DNA of 64,000 bases, from assembly GCF_000264905.1 (NCBI RefSeq), contig NW_006763132.1, positions 557,896-621,895 of the forward strand, read 5' to 3'. Made by a program: the position numbers and the translations under genes. This document shows positions 11,431 to 24,574 of the stretch, one piece after another (position 1 is the stretch's first letter; each line of letters opens with the position of its first letter). The notes beneath the pieces were generated by a model, which did no database searches, had not been told where the DNA came from, and saw only the letters and a program-made list of their open reading frames with translations. The stretch comes from Stereum hirsutum FP-91666 SS1. Its lineage: Eukaryota > Basidiomycota > Agaricomycetes > Russulales > Stereaceae.

Positions 11431-13959
11431 TCAAGGGATTGTATTTCTAACCGTGACGGTTTGTTCGACGTTTTATCCCTCTCCATCTCCTTATTTGCCT
11501 GTTGTGTGTTTCATTGATACCACGTTCACGACCTTTCTTTTTTTGCGAGGACCATTAGATCTGTACCTCTGATTTCTGGCTCATGGTGTTATCTCGATTC
11601 GCTTTGATTCCTGGATAATTTCGCATCTGTCTCTATATATACGCATCTGCTTTGGGTTTCGTTCTATTGACTTATCCACTTTGCTCTTTCGTCCTGTTGC
11701 ATAGTATGACCTGTTCCCCTATTTCATTGGTTCTGTCTCAGTCCTTGTTGCACTTATATTCCGGATCACTTACGACGACTTACGAATGACACGACTGCTC
11801 TATCCAAGACCCATGTAGCGTTTGCCTCGAACCTGGTTTTGACTGCATTTTCCTATGAGCCTTTGTCGTAGGCCAGCCATCCTCAACGCCTAGTGATTTT
11901 CCTGCATTTTCCTTGGCTGACGTATCTGGGAAGTTCGAACTCAGAAGCTTCTGGGTGCGTCTTCTGTCCCGCTTTCCTTTCTTTCATCACGCTGACGGGC
12001 CGCCGTGGTCGAGGAAATTGTCAGGATCGCTACGTTTCTGATATTCCTTTTCCGACGAAGGTCAATTATCGGTAATGAAAAGAACCTCGCGGTGATCATG
12101 TCCTTTAGCAAGTCTCTCACACCGGTTCTTTTGGGTTCCATTCCTTTTGCGAGAGCCCGTGAGCATCTTGTTCTCTTCCCGTCATAGCAGCTTCTTCTCA
12201 ATTTTCCTCCTTCCCTTCCTCGGCACCCGCTCATCAAGTCGCTTTTTCCCCGGAATTAACAATGACGGTCCGCCATCGGCTCTCTGGTGCTCTGTCAGAA
12301 ACCTTCGGAAGACTAGATGACGGCGCCATCTCTTCTAGCGTGCCACCGTCATGCTCTTGTGTAAAACGAGCCTCAGCCTGTGAACTCCTCCTGCTACGCC
12401 ACTTGCGCCACCAATTCATCAGCGCCCCTTGCGCGGCCTATAACGCTTGGTATCGTAACCTTCCAACTAAAGCTAGCTCAGAGCTTATTATTCCTTTCGT
12501 TCCGATATGCTTTTCGTAACGACGCAGCATACGCTCACTGCCGTGATTGGAGAGCGAAAACGACGTGAGGTCCTAGCTCGGAAACTCAAACTCAAGCTTG
12601 AGCCTGCCCTTCTACGGTGCTGTCGGCCGACATTTACCAAGTCATATGGTTTGATACCTCCTACGTATTGAGTTGAAATCGCGGTGAACGTATGGGCCGT
12701 AGTTGCCACACCGTACGGAGGCGTTGTTCCACGACTCGATATAAACTCGATATCGGGTGCCGCGAACCACAATGGATGTTACCTACTATACGATCGCGAG
12801 CGTTCAACCGATACTCATCTCCTGTGAACCGAACTTACAGCAGCACTTGCTTCTCTCTAGATTTACCTCTTCAAGTCACCTGAGTTGGTTTTTCCCCCAA
12901 GCGATGGACGTTCATCGACGTTCAATAACTACTCTTTGGGAGCGGCTTCACAACCGTATTTGTAGCCTTTCACCTCAAGACTTGGTGCCCTCGCACATGA
13001 TTTAATTGACTACCGGATAGGCCCTAAGATATGGAGGAAATGCGTGCTCGACAATCTTTACAGCACTAGTCGTTGAAGATCTTTGCCTTGGTATCCGTGG
13101 TGAGTTTCTTTCGCCATCACGGTCTCAGAGTCTGATGGCTAGAGATTCGCTAACTGCGCTCGACATTCAAGCGTCGCTTCCATCGTATTCATGCGATAAC
13201 TTCCATACAAGCCCCGTAGCTTGCGAAGCCACCTCAAAGCCTCACATAATACTGCACCTTTGAGGGCTTCAAGAGGGGACATAAGTGGTCTCTGATACAG
13301 CACATGAATATTTGAGTGCTTGAGTGCGTTGAGTCGCTCTCTCGCCAAAGAAATCCTCAAGAAATACCGTCGGGATGATCCTGACGGACCCAGTCCCGGG
13401 GCCGGCCGGTGTTTGAGCGAGCTGTCGCTTGGGGTGGCCCTTGATGCGCCACGCATGACGTACAATCAAAATGCCGGCAACTTGTGCATTCGAAATTCGA
13501 CCCGTTCCTGCGTTTACCTCCGTATAGTCGTCTAATCACCGATTAACCGTCCAGCGTTGCAATCCGTGCTCAGGCGAAGCGTTCCGATGCACTCCTACAT
13601 CGTCTGGAGCGCTCTCGAGCTCAAGCTCGACATCGTCGTTGACAACGCGCATTAACGATGGACCTGATCGTGACCGTGCTTTGCTCCGGGTGAACCCTCC
13701 CGCCAGAAGAATTTCACAATTTAAGGACTACCCCGATGGATACCCTCAAAGAGAGAGAACGCGGAGACAGAAGGATCCGTGCCTCTCTCACCCCACGCGA
13801 CCGGCGACGAGATCTGTGAATTAATTTGATGTGAAGCCTTCTCGCCGACGAATCTAGACGAGCTTCCAGCCCCTTTCCTACTTAACCAATGTCAGCACCA
13901 TCACTTCCTCCCTTCTCTGCCCTCCATTTTTCACGACACGTAGCGTGCTCTCTTCCACC
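11431..13959. other. Gene-poor interval
   Basis: About 2.5 kb with only short open frames on both strands and no recognisable family motif. The first few hundred bases are T-rich and probably contain the arrestin-like gene's 3' end. The last about 100 bp before 13960 resemble the stretch just upstream of 18450, so this part was duplicated together with the monooxygenase gene. Confidence 0.5.
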
Positions 13960-16122
13960 ATGAATCCCGCCTCTAGCAGCTCTCACTCAAACTCAGTGTG
14001 TAGCCAATGTCTAAACTTTTGATTGCTTCGGTACATTGACCTAAACACCATTGTCCGACTTTCAGTTTAGACCTCCCCCATCCACTCCTCTACAGACACG
14101 ATTGCCCCTTCAATTCGTAATTATAGGCGGGGGCATATCTGGTCTTGCTTGTGCTATAGGTCTCAAGCGTGTTGGTCATAATGTTCTTGTACTGGAGAGT
14201 GAAACAGACATTTATCACGTACGTAGAACAACCACGCTCCTTGCGCGGTCTCGGGCTCATATTCAGCTGTGGTCAGAAACCTGAATACTCCGGAGGGATG
14301 AGGATGCCACCAAATATGACGAAGATTTTCCGTACGTCCAGTTCTGTATGGTTGTCTTTGGTCCCGAAATCGATTTTCACATGTCGCTAGACCATTGGGG
14401 GTTAGGAGACCGGATCGAGAAGATTGGCTCGGTATCGGAACGTGTCCTCATGTCGAGACGTGCGTATACTATTTTACTCCTCTCTTATACTCCGATTTCT
14501 TATAGTTGTCTGCCCAGTCGGGGACGGAGAGCCTCTAGGCGCTCACAGATGGGACGCGGAGATGTTGCAGGAAGCGGGTGGAGAATTCACGTTTGTACAT
14601 GTACGCATCTTTACCTCTTCGCATCCCAAGTCGCTCCTGATCCTCCCTTCAGCATTCTACATTACGAGAAACACTGTTCGAAATCGCGACTGAGCTTGGC
14701 GCTACTGTGCGGACGCGTTCGGAGGTCCTGTCAGTTGACGCCGATGATAGCCTGGTGACGCTTATTCGTGATGGCAAACGGGAGACTTGCACGGCGGACG
14801 TTATTATTGGCGCAGATGGCGCTCATGGGATATGTCGTCTACAAGTAAGAGGGCTTCTCGACATTGGCCAACCAACGGGTCTCATGATGTTCAGGTGAGT
14901 TGCGGCTAGATGATTATACGACGTGGAGGACTTTCAGTACCGTCTCTGGATCCCATATCCGCTTTACTGACTGAACTATTCTAGTTCCGTCATTCCTGGG
15001 TCGGCAATGCATGCGGACGCAGATTTGCGGCAGTTTCTTGAGACCGAACTGGTACGTCAGGAATCTATATTTATACATATTTTGACTGAGACATCGTCTT
15101 TTCCTGTCAGTCGACGCAGTATGTGTGGTTCGGAGATAGTCATTGTGCTTTGTGTTTCCGAATAGTAAGTCTCAATTTTTATCAGCTCATCAGGGTCGAG
15201 TCTCACGAAAAGTACGTCCAGAATAAGCAGGATGACTGTGCTTTTTATTTCTACGCCCCGGATGAGCAAGCGCGAGATGTTTGGGGTGACGTTGTTCCAA
15301 TAGAAGATTTTGTGCGGCATACGGTATGTGCAGAACCTAGGTTAGTCATTTCTATCACGGTAAAACGACGTGCTCTGATTGGGAATTATATTTTGCGGCA
15401 TGACATGTAGGCTACGAAAACTTGCGAAACTTGCGGCACCGAAACGTATAAAAGTCGTTGAACGAGCAAACCTGGAAGACTGGGTACATGATTCAGGACG
15501 AATGGTCCTCGTCGGAGACGCGGCCCATCCATATCCCGTACGTCTTGACACTTGATCAACCATATTATTCTACTCCCTTCATTCCTCCGGGGCTACCAAT
15601 GAGTCTTAAGATCCTTTTCATTCCTGAGAGTCCGTTACTGCGATTGGTCTGACAACGTAACATCTCATTGGCCAACAGCCAGGAGCAATTCAAACGTGGG
15701 CCATGGCCCTCGAAGATGCCTCCGTCCTAGCGAAGTTATTCAGCCATCTACGCACACACGATCAGATCCCATCGTTTCTATACGCTTTCCAAGATCTACG
15801 ACAAGCTCGGGTCACCAAAATCCGCCTACTCGACATGGCAAATATACAGTTCATGACTATGCCCCCAAGCGAAATGACCTGTGGACGCGATGCCGCCATG
15901 CGAGCCAAATACGACGCTGGCAAGGATGTACTCGGTGGCGATGATGAGGATGGCAACGTAGCCCAGTGGGATGAGAATAGGGAGATCTTCGGGTACGACG
16001 CGGAGGACGAGGCGGACAACTGGTGGGTGGAGTGGGGTTTGTTGAGGGAGCGTGCCAGAGAGGGGAAGATTGAGATGGAGGTCGAGCTGAGTATACAAGT
16101 TGAGTCGCTGTTGCAACAATAG
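13960..16122 (+). CDS. FAD-dependent monooxygenase, copy 1 (salicylate-hydroxylase-like)
   Basis: Ten exons: 13960-13995, 14066-14218, 14277-14331, 14391-14459, 14518-14600, 14653-14894, 14985-15051, 15111-15340, 15411-15537 and 15679-16122, giving 501 residues. Visible motifs are the FAD-binding VIIGGGISGLACAIGL followed by an acidic strand end, GGMRMPPNMTKIF, ADVIIGADGAH (the NAD(P)H/FAD DG region) and VGDAAHPYPPGAIQTWAMAL, the GD motif that holds the FAD ribityl chain. This is a class A flavoprotein hydroxylase that puts one oxygen on an aromatic or similar substrate using NAD(P)H and O2. The C-terminal part is acidic (GGDDEDGNVAQWDENREIF). No signal peptide; probably cytosolic. It is the upstream half of a tandem pair. 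A GT at 15165 could start a short intron, but reading through is in frame. The substrate cannot be told from sequence. Confidence 0.92.
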
Positions 16123-18449
16123 ATTCCGTTGCTCTCAGTTCGACTTCGTAGCCTCTCCCTCCCTACTGCATGTTGTATTTGTTCCATCACTATACTATAT
16201 TTCATCTTTGGGTTTTATTGAACAGTAATCCTGTTTGGATCATCTTCCGGAAATTTGACAGATGTCTAACATCTCTTTCCTCTCTAGGCTAGAGAAAAAG
16301 TTGCTCCTCAATGACCGCGGACCCCTCTCCTATAACACGTGGACGGACAAGTGTACCTTACAGACCACTCCACTCGTATAATCCAATTCTTCCGTATGTA
16401 ATTCATCCTTGATGTACCATATTTTCTCTTGCCTTTTGGGCTCCGTCAGGAGTTTTGATTTGTATCTGCGGTTATTTCCCTTCCTTCTGCCCCATCAATT
16501 CGACAGACGACAGGCGTTTGGCCTAGACTCAATCTCGAACTCTGTGCCAGGTTGACATGGGGAACTTTGTCTTCCTCACTGGCCTCGCGGACTGTTACCA
16601 ACGAGCCTCCCGGAAGCCGATTAAACCTGGTTATTCCTATGATAGGCTATCACTCTCACGGATGTTGACACGTATTAATAACTTTCAATGGCTGGAGCAG
16701 GTCGTAGAGCAACCTCGATCGCTGGTCCTTTGCAAACATCCTTTTCAAGCGACCCCTTCAGTTTCGAGATACTACCACTACTGCTGCTCCAGCCTTCGAC
16801 TTCAAGCTAGCCCCATACTTCCCTATGCCCATCCAGTGTAGTCTCTCGGAGGCCGTACACTGGTATGGCTTTTGCTCCATGGTGGGAGGGTAGGCTCTCC
16901 ATATCCGATAAGTTCGCGAGCGAGCACCTGTACATGTCGTCCTTTGGCTTCGTTTTCTCCGGTCGGGACTTTTCGGGGCGCGCTGATCCGAGTTTCTGAA
17001 CTCTAACCTGCTGCTCCAAGGTACTACTGTATGCCAGTCTTCGTCTCGGAAACCAGCACCATACGAAAACCGGCGTGTCAGGACTGGCTCAAGTAATCTT
17101 GTCCTGTTGAGGTATGTGAGTCTTTCAAGCTCAGCCTCCAGTAGAGCTGAAACCGTCTGCCAACTTGAAAGTGGATGCGGGTTGATCGATTCACTTCTAA
17201 CGATCCTTCCTTCCTCTTTGCTGAGTTATCGTATCCCTAGTTTGAGGTTGAGGCATGTCCCACGTTTACTTTGACCCGGTTGTCAATAGTTCTTTGCCGC
17301 CGTTTTTGGCAAAACTTACACGTGCGAACCCGAAATTATTGGTATGAACCGTATAGCACGACTCTGAGACTAATTTTGGGACATCACGAGCTCGTTTGAG
17401 GCTCTCTAGATCTGGCTCCGCCTATCTCCTTGTGCATTCTCGAATCACTCTCCCTGCCAACCACTGCCACAGTTGAGTAAATATGAGAGACGAAGATATC
17501 AAATACAATACACTCAGTCCAGTGCTCTTGCCCTGATCTGCTGTTCCGCTCTTGCATACTTCAAGATACTCGCCGACCGTCAGATCACAAACCTCTCGTT
17601 AGACTCGTTAAGAACACCGACCGACTCCCTCCACTTAAGCTGCACTGACTTATGGGCAGTTTTTTGTCATGGATCTTCCTCACCTCCTTGAATCACCCTC
17701 TATTATTTCAGGTTGGGCAAGTGATAATGCTGCATTTGAAGTACTTATGATTCACAATCCATTGCAACCCCTCCTCCTTCCATGGGCCACACTGGTGCCA
17801 CATAGCCTCTCTCCCTTTTTTCTCTCCAGTGGCCTCACGACAGCGCGTGACTCTCATACCTGCTCATGCGATTAGTCCGTATTCCTTTTTGAAAGTGCAG
17901 ATATATACACTCCATGTAGAATGGGATGGCTAGTGTCCCCTCATAGATGGTTCAAGTGAAGTAAATAAATTATCACCGAAATTATCACCGACGGAGGAGT
18001 CCGGGTCAGGTACTGATTAGATTAGATGACTTTCATCCCCCGATGATATCTCGTTTGCTCCCGACCGTCATCGGACCATCACTCTGCCAATCATTTCGAA
18101 CAGATCACCGGTCAAACGGTCAAGACTGCATCTATTCAACACCTAAAACTAGAAGAGCTGCTTTGACTTCTATGTATACCGCGGTCGAGAAAGACGAAGG
18201 TGCCCAGCCCTCTAATAACAGGAAGGCCGACGAGCTGGCATCCCTGGCCTCCTGGGACCGCTCATTTATGGCTCATTTCGTGGTTTCCACTCCGAACGAT
18301 GTCCGTTGCCTCGGTCATCGAGCTAAAATTCAAATAATGCGGCCACCTATATTGAACTAACCCATAACAGTAACCGATGCTTGCACCAACGCCATTCCCT
18401 TCTTTGCTCTCCACTTTTCAGCACGCGTAGAATGTCCGCCTCCTCCACC
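16123..18449. other. Interval between the two monooxygenase copies
   Basis: 2.3 kb without a supported gene. Only short chance-length open frames are present. The end of the interval, just before 18450, resembles the region before copy 1, including the C/T-rich stretch and the sequence around the start codon. Confidence 0.5.
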
Positions 18450-20651
18450 ATGAACCCCGCATCCAGCAGCTCCCGACCACGCCCAGTGAGCGGTCATTAT
18501 TCTTCCTCTTGTTTGCTTCCGTTTGCTGACACTCGTGACTCGCACACTGTCATACGACCTCTAGTACAGACGACCTCCATCCGTCCCGCTTCAGACGCGG
18601 CTGCCCCTCCAATTCGTCATCGTAGGCGGGGGCATATCCGGCCTTGCTTGTGCCATCGGTCTCAGGCGCGTTGGACATAATGTTCTTGTATTGGAGAGCG
18701 AAGCCGACATCAGCCACGTACGTCGAACAGTCCCGCTTTCTTACTGTCTATGGCTCGTGTTCAACTCTATTTCAGGCCGCCGACTTCTCTGGTGGGATGA
18801 GAATGCCTCCAAATATGACCAAGATCTTCCGTACGCTCGACTCTCTCTGCCCTTCTGGAGGACAACATTGACATTTACATGTCTCTAGACCACTGGGGTC
18901 TGAGTGACCGGATTGACAACATTAGCCTGGTTACGGATGCCGTTCTCATGTCAAAATGTGCGTGCACTCTATCTCCACTCCTATTTTGGGTTCTTAGCTT
19001 TATTTGTCCAGTGGGAGACGGGGACATTCTAGGGTCTCATAGATGGGTCGCCGAGTTGTTGAAGGAAGCAGGTGGTGAATTCGCAGCCGTTCCCGTACGT
19101 CCATGCTTTGCTGCTACTGGTCCTCCTCCATTAACCATCATCGTAGCACGCGACACTACGGGAGACCCTCTATGAAATTGCCACAGAGCTGGGCGCTACT
19201 GTGCGGACGAGTTCAGAAGTCCTGTCTGTTAACCCTGATGAACGACGAGTCACGTTTGTTCGTGGTGGCAAGCGCGAATATTGCCTGGCGGATGTTATAA
19301 TCGGTGCAGATGGTGCTCATGGGTTATGTCGAGTGCAAGTGCAGGGACTTCTCGACATCGGTAAACCGATGGGCCTCATGATGTTCAGGTACGGCTTCTT
19401 CTTTCAGAGAAAACTGGCTAAAGCATGAGGGAGGGTACGCTGACTTCAATCGCACCAGTTCCGTCATTCCGGGTGCTGCAATGCGTGCGGACGAAGAACT
19501 ACGGCAGTTTCTGGATAACGAAGTGGTACGTCAGGATTATTTCACGGTGCTTTAAACGGTTTATGGTCTGGTCCTCAATTGTGGCACCATTTCTTCCTCT
19601 AGTCATCCCAGTATGTGTGGTTCGGAGATAGCCATTGTGCTTTGTGTTTCCGAATAGTACGTCTCCCTCTTTCCGACGCACCAATCGAAGTAGAGGCTCA
19701 CGAAAAGCTTCTACAGAACGCCGCGGGCGACTGTGCTTTCTACTTCTATGCTCCAGATGATGGGGCGAGAGACGTTTGGGACGATATCGTACCGACAGAA
19801 TACTTCGTTCGTCATACCGTCGGTGCGGAACCCAGGTCAGTCAAATTTCCCACGTTTCGGAAAATGAGCGTGCTCTCATCCGCGATTTGATTTTCCATTT
19901 AGGTTACGAAAACTCGCCAGACTGTCAACTCCAAGACGCATCAAAGTCGTGGAACGAGAAACTCTGGAGGACTGGGTGGACGATTCGGGACGAATGGTCG
20001 TCGTTGGAGACGCGGCCCACCCATTTCCTGTACGTCTTCTCCCCTCTATCGGCGCTTGTGCTTCCGAATAGTTTCCGCGACTGGATTCCTAATGTACTAC
20101 CCGTTCTATCCCGCCAACAGCCAGGTGTCATCCAAACATGGGCCATGGCCCTCGAAGACGCCTCCGTACTAGCAAAATTATTCAGCCATCTACGCACACG
20201 CGATCAGATCCCATCATTCCTTTATGCTTTCCAAGACCTACGGCAAGCTCGGGTCAAAAAAATTCGTGAACTCGATGTGGACAATATCCATTTCATGACT
20301 ATGCCCCCGAGCGACATGACGCGTGGGCGCGATGCCGCCATGCGAGCCAAGTACGACGAGGGAAAGGACGTACTCGGTGGCGACGACAGCGACGATGACG
20401 ACGGGAACGTGGCACAGTGGGACGACAATAGGGAGATTTTCGGCTACGACGCGGAGGACGAGGCGGACAACTGGTGGGTGGAGTGGGGGTTATTGAGGGA
20501 ACGTGCCAGGGAGGGAAAGGTCGAGATGGAGGTCGAGCTCAATATACAAGTTGAGTCGTTGTTGCAATGGTTGTCGCGCTGTGCCCTTATGTTGCGCTAC
20601 ATAACTGCACCATTTTTTTCGCTTATCTTTGAGTGTTTGACAAGACTCTGA
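18450..20651 (+). CDS. FAD-dependent monooxygenase, copy 2, with hydrophobic tail
   Basis: Ten exons: 18450-18485, 18565-18717, 18776-18830, 18889-18957, 19012-19094, 19147-19388, 19459-19525, 19603-19835, 19903-20029 and 20121-20651, giving 531 residues. Exons 1-7 and 9 have exactly the same lengths as in copy 1 (36, 153, 55, 69, 83, 242, 67 and 127 nt), and the proteins align along their length: FVIVGGGISGLACAIGL, ADVIIGADGAHGLCRVQ and VGDAAHPFPPGVIQTWAMAL. The same class A hydroxylase role is expected. The difference is at the end: where copy 1 stops after VESLLQQ, copy 2 reads on through VESLLQWLSRCALML for 27 extra residues, largely hydrophobic. An in-frame ATG at 18432 would add six residues; 18450 is chosen because it matches copy 1. 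Confidence 0.92.
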
Positions 20652-22106
20652 CGATCTCATCTCATCTCTTTATCTTTAGGCCACGGAAGATATTGCTTTG
20701 ACATCCTCCCAGCAGCACGTGGACGAACGGGCATCGTAGAGGACATTTTACTCGCCGATAATTCGTCTTTGGTTCACAGGTATTTCATCTAAAATCTATA
20801 CCCCATACTTTCTCGCTTGTGGTCTTCAGTAGCTCCATCAGAAGACATTTCTGTGCGTATCAGGAATAGTCTCTTCCCGACACCATATGGCTTGACATTA
20901 TACCGCGTGGAATAGTAATAATCTTTGTCGTGAAGACCATTACATTGCGCTCGGGGGAGAGCTCGTAGATTCTGCAGAAGCACGGAATACAGCAGACATG
21001 TTAGCCGCTGCTGCTTATTGCTAAAGCTCACGAAAGCCACAGCGGGGAAAGAAGGTCATCGGCCCCGCAATGGTGAGGCCTGGGCGTGCCTGGTATAATG
21101 AATTTTCGTCGAAGGTCACAGTGGGACAACGTGGACTTCAACCTTACCATTATGCGATGCTCATTATGGAAAGTTGAACGGCCACCTTAGGGCTTCACGT
21201 TCTCGCGTATGCGCTTGCCAGGCTGCATGAGGCCAACGAGGACAGTAGTGTCACATACGAGTTCCAGACTTACCTGCACTAGCGACTTCCTCAGGAGCCA
21301 TTCTGTCCTGTCTGCTAACCAATGGCCATGTTACTTTGAGATCGTGGCTCGAGATCATCGTAATCAGATTCTGTGCGTTCGCTGTGGACCAAGAGGGATC
21401 AGAATCTGCAGTGCCACCTCTTTCCACCTTCGTCGAGTGCCACCTGGCCTGCGCTTCGGTCTTCTTCGGGAAACCAATTCCAGGGTCATGGCCTAGTTAT
21501 GACAAGGGGTCTGGCCTACCAATTTGAATATTGCTCTTTTCCGAGGCATTCATGTTCGACGGTGGTAAGCCCGGTAAGCGCAAGCTCTTCTCGTTTACCA
21601 CCATCTCCCACTACCAATACTTACAGCATAAATACAGGACCGCTTACAGGAATTGTTCTTCATCCTTCGCGCAACCCTTGGACGGTCCAGGTCTTACCCC
21701 ATGGAAATTCGAACTTGGGAAGGAATTTATTCCATCGAGTTAGACAGCGGCCAACCTAAGCTGTTTTAGTGTAAAGGTATGTCCCGATACTCGTGGTGGA
21801 CGTGCTTTCGAGGCTCCCGGATCGCTTGTCTTTCTTTAGTTAAACTTGGCGCCTAGTGTCTCGCGTCAAGATTAGAACGTTTATCCCACCCAGTCCACTC
21901 ATGTTTTCGTTGTTTGAATTCCACGATTAATAATACATTCTCGAATCTCTTGAGCACTATTTATTGCCCTGAGACCAAAATGGGCGACCCATCGTCATAT
22001 TTCTCGGACTTGACTTCAGGATCTCTACGGTTGAGGTCGCGTAGTTCTTCGCGCTCGGTTTCACGCTTTCCTCTTCTTCATTGTAACAACTTCATAACGA
22101 CTGCTC
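20652..22106. other. Intergenic region upstream of the P450
   Basis: 1.45 kb. Overlapping plus-strand frames of about 70-130 codons between 21209 and 21759 show no family motif and no consistent splice pattern, so I assign no gene. The P450 promoter should lie just before 22107. Confidence 0.45.
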
Positions 22107-24574
22107 ATGATGTACTTCACCTCGACGCTCCGGTCCATTGCTCTTGCTACGCTCGCCATTTCTCTCCTCGTTGCCTACAGGTTTATTCAGCGCCGACGAA
22201 GGAATCCCTTATGCCTCCCTTACCCGCCTGGTCCGAAGCCTTTGCCACTGCTCGGAAATATATTCAACCTTCCGAGTGAATACATCTACAAGGTGTTCAC
22301 AGACTGGGGTCGCGAACTCGGTGAGTGTCCTCATTGTTTGTCCTCTCTGCTCGGAGAAGTTTTGTTGGGATCCAACGACCTACAACTTTGATGAAGGCTT
22401 TGCCTACGTCGGTTTTGCGACTACGGTCGGGTTACTCGAAGGGAGAGCAGGATGTTATCTCTCTGGCGTTTGTGAACCTGCTTACCCTGAGGCCCGGGAC
22501 CGAAGCGAGCCGTCTCCATTTAGACGCTCCAAAATACTTACCCCTGTTCTGCGACCCAGAGCCTCCCATGCAGGCCAAGCTGACCTTGTATATCTTTGTA
22601 GACTCTGATATTATCCACATCGAAGTCCTCGGAACACATGTTATCGTACTCAACTCGAAAGAGGCTGCAGATGACCTTCTCGACAAGCGTTCCGCGATCT
22701 ATTCTGACCGGTGAGGCACCCCGAGTTTTCCGAACTAGCTGTCTGAGACCCTGACTATTTCTTCCCTACTCTTCTTAGACCCCGCATGCCTATGATGAAT
22801 GAGCTGTAAGCTCAGTCATGCCGTGATTGACTAGTATCATGATATCTGACCATCTAACGCAACGTTAGCATGGGGTTCTACTGGTCCCTAGGCTTTACGC
22901 CGTACAACAACTGGTGGAAACACTCCAGGAAACTGTTCCACCACCACTTCCAACCTTCAGCCTTGGTCCGGTTCCGACCCAAACAGCTCAAGGCCGCACA
23001 CGACTTCCTGCGACGCCTTGCGGACACACCTGACGATTTCCGGGATCATGTTCGGCTGTAAGTTGCTCCTTTCCTTGCGGACAACTCTTACGGCCAGCGC
23101 CCTGACTCTACGGAACCCTTGATTGTCGTGATGTGTGGCGCGATTAGTATGGCAGGTTCGGTGATTATGGATATCTCCTACGGGCTAGACATCAGGACGC
23201 ACAACGATCCGTATCTTGAAAGGGCTCAAGGGGCGCTCGATATCATCGACAAGGCCGGCAATCCTGGTTCATGGCTCGTCGACCTGATTCCAGCCTGTAC
23301 GTACCGTGCACGTCATCTCCTTTACCAACATTCTCCATTTTCTCCGCAACACTTGGTGCTCATGCCTGGACTACTTGACAGTGAAGCACGTCCCCGAATG
23401 GATCCCTGGCGCAGGCTTCAAGCGTAAAGCCCGTGAATGGCGTGCCTTCGTCGACCATTACTGCTCTGCCCCCTTCGACTTTGTCAAAGACTCGATGAAC
23501 AACGGCACTGCTGTCCCTTCGTTCACCTCCATTGCATTGAGGGACATCAAGGGTGAACAGAATAAGGCCTATCAGGAGGAGATGATCAAGAGCATTGGAG
23601 CGACAATCTATACCGGTTCGTGGTTCCGTGACCTCGATTGTAGCTCTTCTTTCTGACTTCTTCCTCGTGACTCATCGACACAGCTGGCGCGGACACCGTG
23701 AGTCCTCCTTTGATTTGACATGTTGGTGTTCGTTGCGGTTCATTTTACTAATTACTGGGCGTCGTAGACAATGTCCGTCCTGGCGACCTTCTTTCTGGCC
23801 ATGACAATGTACCCCGACATCCAGAAGAAGGCCCAGGCCGAAATTGATTCCGTCATTGGCCATCGTCTCCCTGATTTCTCGGACGAACCTCATCTGCCCT
23901 ACTGCTCTGCTCTCATGAAAGAAGTCCTGCGCTGGCACCAAGTCGCTCCGTTCGGTATGTTCATACTAAGTCTTGACCCCGTCTTCCGGTCCAAATATGA
24001 GAGCTGAGATATCGCTATTCGTCACGCATACAGCCATTCCTCACCGTGTCATGACCGATGACTTTTACAAGGGATATTTCATCCCGAAAGACTCCATCGT
24101 CATCGGAAATGCCTGGTCTATCCTCCACGACCCCGAGCTCTATCCTGACCCCTTCACCTTCGATCCCCACCACTTCCTCTCCAACGACCCTGACTATCCC
24201 ATCGACGCCAAAGCCCTCGCAGCCGTAGATCATGCGTTTGGGTTCGGTAGACGTATGTGTCCCGGACGATGGATGGCTATGAGCTTCGCGTGGATCACGA
24301 TGGTCAGTGTGTTAGCGAGCTTTGAGGTGGGGAAGAAGGTCGATAAGGAGACGGGAGAGGTGAAGGAGCCCAAGGGGGAGTTCTCGAGTGGCATTATGGG
24401 GTATGTGGTCCTTTCTGCTGTCATTCTTCCCGCTCTGTCTGCCTCTCTTCCGCGGTTTTGGGTATGTAGGCTGATAAACCTTCGTTTCGTCTTTGTAGTA
24501 CCCCGATGCCTTTCGAGTGCAGTATCAAGCCGAGGTCTAAGGACACCGAAATGCTCATCAGAGCCACTGGCTAA
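22107..24574 (+). CDS. Cytochrome P450 monooxygenase
   Basis: Ten exons: 22107-22320, 22602-22710, 22779-22805, 22869-23057, 23148-23296, 23382-23615, 23684-23697, 23768-23954, 24034-24400 and 24499-24574, giving 521 residues. The N-terminus has a membrane anchor (LRSIALATLAISLLVAYRF) followed by a basic stretch and the proline hinge YPPGPKPLPLLGN. The I-helix oxygen-binding AGADTT is assembled across the 14-nt exon 23684-23697. The ExxR motif is EVLR in ALMKEVLRWHQVAPF. The haem loop is FGFGRRMCPGRWMA with the axial Cys. An ER-bound haem-thiolate enzyme that uses a P450 reductase. All key residues are present, so it is probably active. It follows the two FAD monooxygenases in the same direction. 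The substrate is unknown. The first ATG is used; a second follows immediately. Confidence 0.95.

Noticed and set aside
15165..15215. Possible intron inside exon 8 of monooxygenase copy 1 (and the matching site in copy 2)
   Set aside because: A GT donor is present in both copies, but the intron would be only about 40-50 nt, and reading through is in frame in both.
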